Part shown: in pieces, positions 24,864 through 32,491 of the stretch
How the letters are laid out: each line of letters starts with the position of its first letter
Numbering within the stretch: the stretch's first letter is position 1
Origin: JADJOY01 sp046331705 [NCBI: bacterium]
GTDB lineage: Bacteria; JADJOY01
Length of the DNA: 64,000 nucleotides
NCBI GenBank assembly: GCA_046331705.1
Contig: JAXLQJ010000026.1
Span: 1 to 64,000 of the forward strand
Reading direction: 5' to 3'
Translations under genes and position numbers: made by a program
Notes under the pieces: generated by a model
Database searches by the model: none
Told to the model about the DNA's origin: nothing
Seen by the model: only the letters and a program-made list of their open reading frames with translations

Positions 24864-26042
24864 TCACCCAGAAGCGCGCCGCGACACCGGTCGTAGCACG
24901 ACTCGCGGTCCGCGCGAACCCCGCTGCTTGCGTTCCTCGCGCGCCAGCCGCCGCGCCTCCGCGGCACGCTCGCGGCCGTGACCGGGCGCGCGCGGCGCTC
25001 GCTTGGTGGCGTCGGTCGCGCGGTCGTTCTCGACGATCCAATCGCGGACGAGCGGGAAGATCTCGTCGGGCGCGCGTTCGCCCAGCACCAGATCCACGTG
25101 CCCGTACTCCGACGAGAAGCCGCTCTCGACACCCACCTCCAGGAACTTCTTCTTGGGCGACGAGATCCGCTCGTAGATGAAACGGATGTCGCGGGTGGGC
25201 GTGAGGCCATCACCCGCGCCAGCGAGGAAGAAGACCGGCGCCGTGATGCGATGCAGGTTCTCTTGATACGAGAGCGTCTCGTAGTAGTTGTGGAAGTCCT
25301 TCTCGCGGTACCACACGCCGTACTGGAAGATGAGCGGGCTCGCGATGTCGTCGACGCCGTGTCGCGCCATCACCCGCAGCGTCTTGGGCGCGATGTTGGC
25401 GGTGGTCCACACGATCCGGTGTCCGAGCGGGCGCGCCAGTCCGGCGAGCGGTGAGATCAGCTTCGCCAGCGTGCCCTGCGGCAGCATCGGGACGATCTTG
25501 AGCAACCACGCGAACGGGAGCATCCGGTCCATCACCGGATCGGACGCCAGCACCATCGCCGGCGAGCCGATGGTGGTCGCCGACCGGAGCACGTCGGGAT
25601 CGGTGGTCTTGAGCAGCGGATACGCGAGCATCCCGCCCATGCTGTGACCGACCCAGTGGACGCCGCGGAACCCCACGGTGCGCGCGATGTGCTTGAGCGC
25701 CGCGGGGATGTCGTGGCCGATGTAGTCGTCGAAGGTGTAGTCGTGGGTCTTGCGCTTGAGGAGCCCGGCGCGGCGGCTCATCCCGGCGCCACGAAGCTCG
25801 ATCACCCACGCGTCGAAGCCCTGCTCGTTCAGATAGCGAGCGAGACTGAGCCGGCCCGGATAGTCGAGGTTGTTGCGGTTCGAGCCGAGACCGTGACAGA
25901 GCAACACCGGGAAGCGGCGCTCCGATCCTGCGGGGGCGGGATAGCGGTAGAGAGCGATGTCCCAGCCGTCCCGGGTGCGCGCGTGGTGCAGCTCCGCCCC
26001 GCGGCGGTCCCGCCGTGACTTGCGCGCTCGGCCATCCCGCAT
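24864..26042 (-). CDS. alpha/beta hydrolase, lipase-like
   Basis: The 392-residue protein is an alpha/beta-hydrolase with oxyanion region LLCHGLGSNRNNLDYPGR, nucleophile elbow WVGHSMGGML, an acidic residue in GAGDGLTPTRD and the catalytic His in SSEYGHVDLVLG. The N-terminal HARTRDGWDIALYRYP resembles lysosomal acid lipase and PHA-depolymerase-like relatives, so an ester or lipid substrate is likely. The last 45 residues are Arg/Lys-rich and probably disordered. The ATG at 26042 has AGGAGG 6 bases upstream, within the end of the TPR gene, so translation is coupled. Confidence 0.85.
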   Translation of the reverse strand: MRDGRARKSRRDRRGAELHHARTRDGWDIALYRYPAPAGSERRFPVLLCHGLGSNRNNLDYPGRLSLARYLNEQGFDAWVIELRGAGMSRRAGLLKRKTHDYTFDDYIGHDIPAALKHIARTVGFRGVHWVGHSMGGMLAYPLLKTTDPDVLRSATTIGSPAMVLASDPVMDRMLPFAWLLKIVPMLPQGTLAKLISPLAGLARPLGHRIVWTTANIAPKTLRVMARHGVDDIASPLIFQYGVWYREKDFHNYYETLSYQENLHRITAPVFFLAGAGDGLTPTRDIRFIYERISSPKKKFLEVGVESGFSSEYGHVDLVLGERAPDEIFPLVRDWIVENDRATDATKRAPRAPGHGRERAAEARRLAREERKQRGSRGPRVVLRPVSRRASG

Positions 26043-26044
26043 CT

Positions 26045-26386
26045 TCACCCTCCTTGGGCTCGCTTCTGGGCGTCGAGATTGAGCTGCGTCACGATCGCCG
26101 AGTGCTTCTCCGCGACTTCGGTGTTCCCCTTCTTCTGGTAGAACATCGACAGGTTGGTGTGCGGGAAGGGATCGGTCGGATCGAGCTCGGCCGCGCGGTT
26201 CGCGATCTCGATGGCCTTGTCCTGGTCGCCGTTCTTGGAATGCGCCATGGAGAGCGCGAGCAGGAGCTCGATGTCGTCCGGCGCTGCGGCGAGGCCCGAC
26301 TCGAAGGCCGCGATGGCTTCGTCGAACCGGGATTGGCCGAGCGCGGCCAGGCCCGTCATGTACAAGGAATCTCGGTCGTCCGACAT
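26045..26386 (-). CDS. small tetratricopeptide repeat protein
   Basis: The 113-residue protein consists almost wholly of TPR motifs: SLYMTGLAALGQSRFDEAIA, LLLALSMAHSKNGDQDKAIE and PHTNLSMFYQKKGNTEVAEK. Each shows the W/L-G-Y-A-P spacing of about 34 residues. The start at 26386 has a purine-rich site (GGAGAGGCGG) upstream. It heads an operon; the lipase-like gene begins 2 bases after its stop codon and the protease follows. It probably acts as an adaptor, but no partner is identifiable. Confidence 0.85.
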   Translation of the reverse strand: MSDDRDSLYMTGLAALGQSRFDEAIAAFESGLAAAPDDIELLLALSMAHSKNGDQDKAIEIANRAAELDPTDPFPHTNLSMFYQKKGNTEVAEKHSAIVTQLNLDAQKRAQGG

Positions 26387-26620
26387 GAATTCCGCCTCTC
26401 CAGGTGTGCTCGCTGGCGCCTCGGCGGCACGGGATACGTGCCGCTGGATCGGGCGCGCGTCGAGGCCGAAACCCTTCGTCGCGGACGACACGGAGCACCC
26501 GATCACGCCGCGGTCGGGCAGGTTACGCGCCGTGCCAGTGCCGCGCAAGCGATCCCGGCGCTGGCGCGACGCAGAGCCGCGCCGCGGCGCGCGCACGGAC
26601 GAGCGGCGGCGCTCACGCGC

Positions 26621-28060
26621 ATGAACGAGCGATTTCGCCACGCTCTCGCGGCGATCGTGGGCCGCGACGCCATCGTCGCGGATCGGGAATCGCTCCTCAC
26701 CTACGAGTCCGACGCGTTCACGCTCGCTCGCGAGAGCCCCGAGCTGGTGGTGCTTCCGACCAGCACCGCGGAAGTCGCGGCGGTGATGGCGCTCTGTCAT
26801 CGCGAAGGGGTCGCGGTGGTGCCGCGCGGCGCGGGCACCGGGCTCTCGGGTGGCGCCCTGCCCGAGCGCGGCGGCGTGGTGCTCGAGACCGCCCGCATGC
26901 GACGCATCCTCTCGATCGACCCCGAGGCGCGGGTGGCGGTGGTGCAACCGGGCGTGACCAACGCCGCGCTCTCCGCGGCGGCGCGCGAGCACGGGCTGGC
27001 CTTCGGGCCCGATCCCTCGAGCGGCATGGTCTGCACGCTGGGCGGGAACGCCGCCGAGAACGCCGGCGGGCCGCACGCGCTCAAGCACGGGCTCACCGCG
27101 CAGCACGTGCTCGGGCTCACGGTGGTGCTCGCCGACGGCGAGGTGCTGGAGCTGGGCGGAGCGCTCGACGGCCTGCCCGGCTACGACTTGGTGGGGCTCT
27201 TCGTGGGCAGCGAAGGCATCCTCGCCGTCACCACGCAGCTCGCGCTGCGGCTCGTACCCGTGGCGCCCGCGACGCGCACGCTTCTGGTCGCGTTCCCGAG
27301 CCTCGTCGAGGGCTGCGAGGCGGTCGCCGATCTCATCCAGGCGGGCCTCGAGCCTTCGGCGCTGGAAGCGCTCGACCGCGGCACCATCGCCACCATCGAG
27401 GCCTCCCCGGATTACGCCGCTGGCTACCCGACCGATTGCGATCTGGCGTTGCTCGTCGACCTGGACGGCCACCACGACACGATCGGCGCACGGGTCGAGC
27501 GAGCGAGCGAGATCTGCCGCCGCCGCGGCGCCACGGAGATCCGCGTGGGCAGCGACGATGCCGCGCGCCGCAAGCTCTGGAAGGGGCGCAAGAGCGCCTT
27601 CGGCGCGATGGGCCGGCTGCGCGGCGACGTCTACGTCCTCGACGGCACCGTGCCGCTCAGCCAGCTCGCGCGGCTCATCGCCTTCACCGTCGAGGTCGCC
27701 GCCCGCCACCGCCTCACGATCTGCAACGTCTTCCACGCCGGCGACGGCAACCTCCACCCCAACATCTCCTTCGACGGACGCGACGCGGAGCTCACGCGGC
27801 GGGCGCTCGCCGCCGGCGCCGAGATCCTGCGCGCGTGTGTCGACGTCGGTGGCTCGATCACCGGCGAGCACGGCATCGGAGTCGAGAAGCTCTCGTTTCT
27901 CTCGTGGATGTTCGCGCCCCACGAGATCGCCGAGATGGAGGCGATCAAGCGCCTGGTCGATCCATGGGGTCGCTTGAATCCGGGCAAGCTCGTCCCGAGC
28001 AGCAAGGGCTGCGCGGAAGCCAAGGGGAAGCTCGACGCGATGGAAGGCACCTCGTCGTGA
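26621..28060 (+). CDS. glcD: glycolate oxidase FAD subunit
   Basis: GlcD is the FAD subunit of glycolate oxidase, or of a related D-2-hydroxyacid dehydrogenase, oxidising glycolate to glyoxylate at the membrane. The 479-residue product has the FAD-binding block VVPRGAGTGLSGGALPERGG, the family stretch GPDPSSGMVCTLGGNAAENA, and the C-terminal cap motifs NVFHAGDGNLHPNISFDG and GGSITGEHGIGVEK. The ATG at 26621 gives the normal family start; longer open frames upstream have no similarity. Its stop overlaps the GTG of glcE (GTGA). The third subunit gene, glcF, lies 2.7 kb downstream beyond an inverted gene. Confidence 0.92.
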   Translation: MNERFRHALAAIVGRDAIVADRESLLTYESDAFTLARESPELVVLPTSTAEVAAVMALCHREGVAVVPRGAGTGLSGGALPERGGVVLETARMRRILSIDPEARVAVVQPGVTNAALSAAAREHGLAFGPDPSSGMVCTLGGNAAENAGGPHALKHGLTAQHVLGLTVVLADGEVLELGGALDGLPGYDLVGLFVGSEGILAVTTQLALRLVPVAPATRTLLVAFPSLVEGCEAVADLIQAGLEPSALEALDRGTIATIEASPDYAAGYPTDCDLALLVDLDGHHDTIGARVERASEICRRRGATEIRVGSDDAARRKLWKGRKSAFGAMGRLRGDVYVLDGTVPLSQLARLIAFTVEVAARHRLTICNVFHAGDGNLHPNISFDGRDAELTRRALAAGAEILRACVDVGGSITGEHGIGVEKLSFLSWMFAPHEIAEMEAIKRLVDPWGRLNPGKLVPSSKGCAEAKGKLDAMEGTSS

Positions 28061-29109
28061 GCGCCGCTTCCCGCGAGCACGTGCGCGCGGTGATCGCCGC
28101 CGCGATCGGAGCCGATCGCGCTCGCGACCCGCGCGATCCCGACGATCGTGTCGACGATCTTCTGCCGGCGGCCGTGGCGCGCCCGGCGAGCGCCGCCGAG
28201 GTCGCAGCGCTGTTGGCGGCGGCAGCGCGCGAGTCGATCGCCGTCATCCCGAGCGCGGGCGGAACGAAGCGCTCGTTCGGCGCCGCGCCCGAGCGCGCCG
28301 ACCTGCTGCTCGACCTCACGGCGCTCGCCGCCGTGAAGGATTGGTCGCCGCGCGACGGCGTGCTGGTCGTCGAGCCCGCGGTGGCCGTGGCGAGCGCGGA
28401 AGCACACGTCCGCGCCGACTCCCGCACGCTGGCGAACGATTGGCCGAACCCGGCGCGCGGAACCCTGGGCGGCGCGGCGGCGGTGGGTCGCATGCCCATC
28501 GATCGCCTCGGCCCCGCCGGTCCGCGCTGGTCGGTGATCGGCATGAAGGTCGCGCATTGCGACGGCACCCTCGCGAATCATGGCGCGCGCGTCGCCAAGA
28601 ACGTGGCCGGGCTCGATCTACCGCGGCTGCACGTCGGCGCGCTCGGAACGCTCGGCGTCATCGTCGAGCTGACGGTGCGCACGCGACCGAGCGCAACCGT
28701 CGCCGAAGCGATCAGCGCGAACGCGGACGCACCCGCCGAGGTCGAAGCGCGCGTTCCGCCGCAGCACCTCGATGCCCTCGTGGGCGCCATCGCTCCGCGG
28801 ACAGGGCGACCGGAGGCGCTCGCGTGGATGCGGGTGGAGCCCGCGACCGGGGCCGCGCAGCTCGGATTCCACGCCGGGCGCGGCGATTCGCCAGCGCTCG
28901 ACGGCTTTCGGGATTGGCTCGCTCGGGCGCGGGCGGCGGCCCGCTCGTTCGGCGGCTACCTCTTGGTCACGCGGGCGCCCGCGGCGTGGAAGCGCGCCAT
29001 CGACGTGTGGGGTGAGCCACCGGCGGCGATCGCGCTCATGCGCAAGCTCAAAAAGCTCTACGACCCCGAGCGCATCCTCAATCCCGGGCGTTTCGTGGGC
29101 GGCATCTGA
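28057..29109 (+). CDS. glcE: glycolate oxidase FAD-binding subunit
   Basis: GlcE is the smaller FAD-binding partner of GlcD. The 350-residue product has SIAVIPSAGGTKRSFGAAPE, then GTLGGAAAVGRMPIDRLGP, WSVIGMKVAHCDGTLANHG and VAKNVAGLDLPRLHVGALGT, which are typical GlcE blocks. It ends LYDPERILNPGRFVGGI. The length fits GlcE (about 350). The GTG at 28057 overlaps the glcD stop codon, indicating translational coupling. No glcF follows directly; the next gene is on the other strand. Confidence 0.9.
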   Translation: MSAASREHVRAVIAAAIGADRARDPRDPDDRVDDLLPAAVARPASAAEVAALLAAAARESIAVIPSAGGTKRSFGAAPERADLLLDLTALAAVKDWSPRDGVLVVEPAVAVASAEAHVRADSRTLANDWPNPARGTLGGAAAVGRMPIDRLGPAGPRWSVIGMKVAHCDGTLANHGARVAKNVAGLDLPRLHVGALGTLGVIVELTVRTRPSATVAEAISANADAPAEVEARVPPQHLDALVGAIAPRTGRPEALAWMRVEPATGAAQLGFHAGRGDSPALDGFRDWLARARAAARSFGGYLLVTRAPAAWKRAIDVWGEPPAAIALMRKLKKLYDPERILNPGRFVGGI

Positions 29110-29143
29110 GCACGCACGCTGGCGCGCGCGGCCGAGCTCGGGC

Positions 29144-30619
29144 TCACGGCGATCGCGCCGAGCTCGTCGTGTCTCCCGCCGCATTGGCGGAGAGGCAGTA
29201 GAGCCTGTCGTTGCCGCGGACGTAGATCCGGTCGCCGTCGAACACCGGATTCGAGCGAAACGCCGCGAGGCGATTCAACGCGCGCTGCTGGAACGTTCGG
29301 CCGGGCGCGAGCACCGCCGTCGCCCCCTCGAACCCGCTGACGAAGACGTGGCCGCCGCCCTGCGTGATGCTGCTGTAGACACTGTCCACTCCGGCGGTCT
29401 CGCCGAGGCGCAGCCGCTCGGCGTAGACGATCGCACCGGTCTTGGCGTCCACGACGTTGAAGATCTGGGTGCGGGTCACGGCGTAGATCAGGCCGTCGAG
29501 GAGCAACGGCGAGCTGTAATAGCGCTCGCCCTTGAGCTTGCTCGTCCACAGCGGCTCGAACGTGAGCGAGTCGGCCATCTTCCGAGGAATCCGGAATGCC
29601 TGGGCCGTTCCCTGGATCATGTAGAGCACGCCATCCCGGACCAGCGGCGAGTTGTACTCGAGGTCGCCCAAGCCACTGGCCACGACGGCGCCATCGGCGA
29701 CCCGCACGCAATGGCCACTGGGCAGGATCACCAGGTCTTGGCCCTCGATCTGGAAGAGCGCGGGAGTGCCCGGGCGGGACGGCACGTTCACGCGCCACTC
29801 GACCTCGCCGCTCGCGGCGTCGAGCGCGATGAGGTCGTTGAGCAGCACCAGGAGCTTGCCCCCGGCCAGCACCGGCGAGGCCGCCGCCCCGTTGGGCACC
29901 TGGACCCGGTCGAGCCATTTGATCCAGCGACGGTTGCCATCGAGATCGTAGGAAGCGACCACGCCGGTGCCGAAGAGCACCTGCACCGATTCCCCGTTGC
30001 TGGTGGGAGTGGGCGTGCTGTAGCCGTTGGCCTCGTGGACGCTGGGCGGCTTCGCGGCCTTCGCCAGCGCGGCGAGCTCCCGCCTCAACTCGCCGGCTTG
30101 CTTCCGGAGCGCGCGCGCCTTGCTGCTCGCATCTGCGTCCTTCGGTGAGCTTCGTAGCTGCCGGCGCAGGCTGGTGAGGTCGTACTCGGCCTGGGCCAGC
30201 GCCTGTCTCGCTTGCTGAAGTCGCGACTCTTGCTCGACCTCGGAGTGATGGCTGATCTTCGTGGGCACCGCATCCTCGAGCGCGTTGGTGCGCTGCCAGA
30301 GGATCCGGCCATCGCTGGCCCTCACACAGATCAACGTGTCCGGTTCGGAGGAGACGAAGATCCGATCGCCCACCACGATCGGCGAGGCGTTGCTCCACTG
30401 GGGCATCGGCGTCGACCACAGCACGTGCTGCGTGGGCGACCATTCGAGCGGCGGCTGGGCCTGCGGGAAGTTCCCGGTGCCGTCCATGCGCCAGCCGACC
30501 GGCTGCCGCGCGGGCGCCGCGCTCGCGAGCGCGAGCGCGAGCAGGACGCCCACCAGCGCGATTCCCGCGCTTCGTCGAGCGCAACGCGTGTTCGAGCAGC
30601 GGGTTCGCGAGCGGGTCAC
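29144..30619 (-). CDS. exported PQQ-type beta-propeller protein with coiled-coil insert
   Basis: The 491-residue protein has an N-terminal signal peptide (basic start, then GIALVGVLLALALASAAPA, cleavage probably after APA). The rest is PQQ-like propeller blades, for example SNASPIVVGDRIFVSSEPDT, AASPVLAGGKLLVLLNDLIA, YSSPLLLDGLIYAVTR and SNPVFDGDRIYVRGNDRLYC. A charged coiled-coil of about 70 residues (roughly residues 125-195, with QQARQALAQAEYDLTSLRRQ) interrupts the first blades. No PQQ-binding quinoprotein residues are evident, so binding or scaffolding is more likely than catalysis. The GTG at 30619 has GAGGGA upstream. It sits inverted between glcE and glcF and diverges from glcF. Confidence 0.75.
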   Translation of the reverse strand: MTRSRTRCSNTRCARRSAGIALVGVLLALALASAAPARQPVGWRMDGTGNFPQAQPPLEWSPTQHVLWSTPMPQWSNASPIVVGDRIFVSSEPDTLICVRASDGRILWQRTNALEDAVPTKISHHSEVEQESRLQQARQALAQAEYDLTSLRRQLRSSPKDADASSKARALRKQAGELRRELAALAKAAKPPSVHEANGYSTPTPTSNGESVQVLFGTGVVASYDLDGNRRWIKWLDRVQVPNGAAASPVLAGGKLLVLLNDLIALDAASGEVEWRVNVPSRPGTPALFQIEGQDLVILPSGHCVRVADGAVVASGLGDLEYNSPLVRDGVLYMIQGTAQAFRIPRKMADSLTFEPLWTSKLKGERYYSSPLLLDGLIYAVTRTQIFNVVDAKTGAIVYAERLRLGETAGVDSVYSSITQGGGHVFVSGFEGATAVLAPGRTFQQRALNRLAAFRSNPVFDGDRIYVRGNDRLYCLSANAAGDTTSSARSP

Positions 30620-30774
30620 GGCGACACGTCCCTCGTTCGGTTCTGCGGCGCGCGTCCGCGCGGCGCGACGATACTGCGAGCGCGAGGACGTACGCCAGGC
30701 GAACGACAGGCGAGCGACGTGCATGCTCACCGCGCTGCGAGGACGCTTCCGTCACGCGCTACGCTCACGGCGAG

Positions 30775-32196
30775 ATGAGCGCGTTCGAGATCACGAGCCG
30801 GCTCGGCCCATCCCACGCGGACGAGCCGCGCGCGACCACGCGGCTCGAGCTCGCGACGCTGCCCGCGTACCAGGCGAGCCTCGATTGCGTGCATTGCGGC
30901 TTTTGCCTGCAATCGTGCGCGACCTATCAGGTCACCGGCCTCGAGCCCAGCTCGCCGCGCGGCCGCATCGTGCTCATGAAGGCGTTCGCCGAGGGCCGGA
31001 TCACGCTCGAGGGGGAATCCGCGCGCCACCTCGACGATTGCATCGGCTGCCGCGCCTGCGAGCCGGTGTGTCCGGCCGGCGTGCGCTACGGCGAGATGCT
31101 GGAGGTGGTGCGCGAGGCGCGCAGCGAGCGCGCGGCGGCCGCCGCGACCGCTGCGCCAGCCACCGTCGCGACACGCTTGCGTGACTTGGCGCTCGACTGG
31201 CTTCCCCACCGCACCGCAACCCGGCTCGTCGCGAACACCTTGCGGCTCTATCGTCGCAGCGGCGTGGCTGCGCTCGCGCATCGGCGCGGCTGGATCGCGT
31301 CGCTGCCGCCCGCGCTGCGAATGATGGAGGGCCTCGTTCCGGCCCAGCTCGCGCCGCCGCTCCGGACCTCGACGGTCGCCGTGCGGATGGAGGCGCGGCG
31401 CGCGGCGAGCACGACCGCGCCGCGAACACGAGTCGCGCTCTTTCGCGGCTGCATCGGCGACGCGCTCTTCCCCGACGTGAACCAGGCCGCTGCCGCGCTC
31501 CTCGACCTCTACGGCTTCGACGTCGTTCCCGTTCCCGACCAGACGTGCTGTGGAGCGCTCGACTTGCACGCGGGGCGCAGCGGCCGGGCACTCGCGCTGG
31601 TTCGCCGCAATCTGGACGCGTTCGAGGAGGCGGGCCTCGGCGCGCCCGGTGGGATCGAGCTCGTCGCATCCACCGCTGCCGGCTGTGGCGCCATGCTGCG
31701 GGACCTCAGCCGCCACTTCGACGACGCTCCCGGCGTGCGGGCTGCCGCGAAGCGATTCGAGGTGCGCGTGCGCGACGTCACCGAGCTGCTGGCGGGCGGC
31801 ACACCGCGTGCCGCGCCCGGGCCGCTGCGGGCGAGCGCGACCTACCATCCGCCCTGTCATCTGCATCATGCGCAACGCGTGACCGAGGCACCGCTCGCCC
31901 TTCTGCGCACCATCCCGGAGCTCACGCTCGTGCCGCTCGAGCGCGCGGAGCTCTGCTGCGGCAGCGGCGGCCTCTACAACGTGCTGCGCCCGGCGATGGC
32001 GGATCGGGTGCTCGACGACAAGCTCGCGGCGATCGACGCCACGGGCGCGTCGCTGCTGGTCACCGGGAATCCCGGCTGTCACCTGCACATCGCCGCAGGG
32101 CTGCGTGCCCGCGGTCGCGAGGTGCGGGTCGTCCATCCGCTCTCGCTGCTCGCGCTCGCCCACGGCGTCGCACCGCGACAGGCGTCAAGCAGCTGA
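30775..32196 (+). CDS. glcF: glycolate oxidase iron-sulfur subunit
   Basis: GlcF carries electrons from GlcDE to the membrane quinone pool. The 473-residue product has two 4Fe-4S motifs, DCVHCGFCLQSCATYQ (C38, C41, C44, C48) and DCIGCRACEPVCPAG, and two CCG domains with DQTCCGALDLHAG and ELCCGSGGLYNVLRP. The central block ALFRGCIGDALFPDVN is typical. Length is slightly above the usual 400-450. Together with glcD and glcE it completes a glycolate oxidase, although an inverted gene intervenes. Confidence 0.9.
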   Translation: MSAFEITSRLGPSHADEPRATTRLELATLPAYQASLDCVHCGFCLQSCATYQVTGLEPSSPRGRIVLMKAFAEGRITLEGESARHLDDCIGCRACEPVCPAGVRYGEMLEVVREARSERAAAAATAAPATVATRLRDLALDWLPHRTATRLVANTLRLYRRSGVAALAHRRGWIASLPPALRMMEGLVPAQLAPPLRTSTVAVRMEARRAASTTAPRTRVALFRGCIGDALFPDVNQAAAALLDLYGFDVVPVPDQTCCGALDLHAGRSGRALALVRRNLDAFEEAGLGAPGGIELVASTAAGCGAMLRDLSRHFDDAPGVRAAAKRFEVRVRDVTELLAGGTPRAAPGPLRASATYHPPCHLHHAQRVTEAPLALLRTIPELTLVPLERAELCCGSGGLYNVLRPAMADRVLDDKLAAIDATGASLLVTGNPGCHLHIAAGLRARGREVRVVHPLSLLALAHGVAPRQASSS

Positions 32197-32491
32197 CGAG
32201 CACGCGTCGGTTCTCGCGACTCCGTCAGCCCGCCCGCCTATGCGCCGCGCGGCCGACTGTCTCGAAGCCGTGGCAATCCGCCGAAACTCGCCCACACTCG
32301 GCGATCGCCGCTGACGATCGGGCGGCGGCTCGGACGTTCGCCGACGAAGTCCGCGCCCGGCACGCGGCGATCCACGCACGCGCCGCGCGCCGCGCCCTTG
32401 GCTCGCGAATTGCCTCGTGAAGCGCGCGACGGAGGTCTCCTCCGTCGCGGCCACGCATGGCCTTCCAACCAGCCAGGGGACGGCGGACATC
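32197..32491. other. 295-bp gap after glcF
   Basis: No gene, RNA or clear terminator is visible. Frames running through it are arginine-rich continuations of neighbouring frames. Confidence 0.4.
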
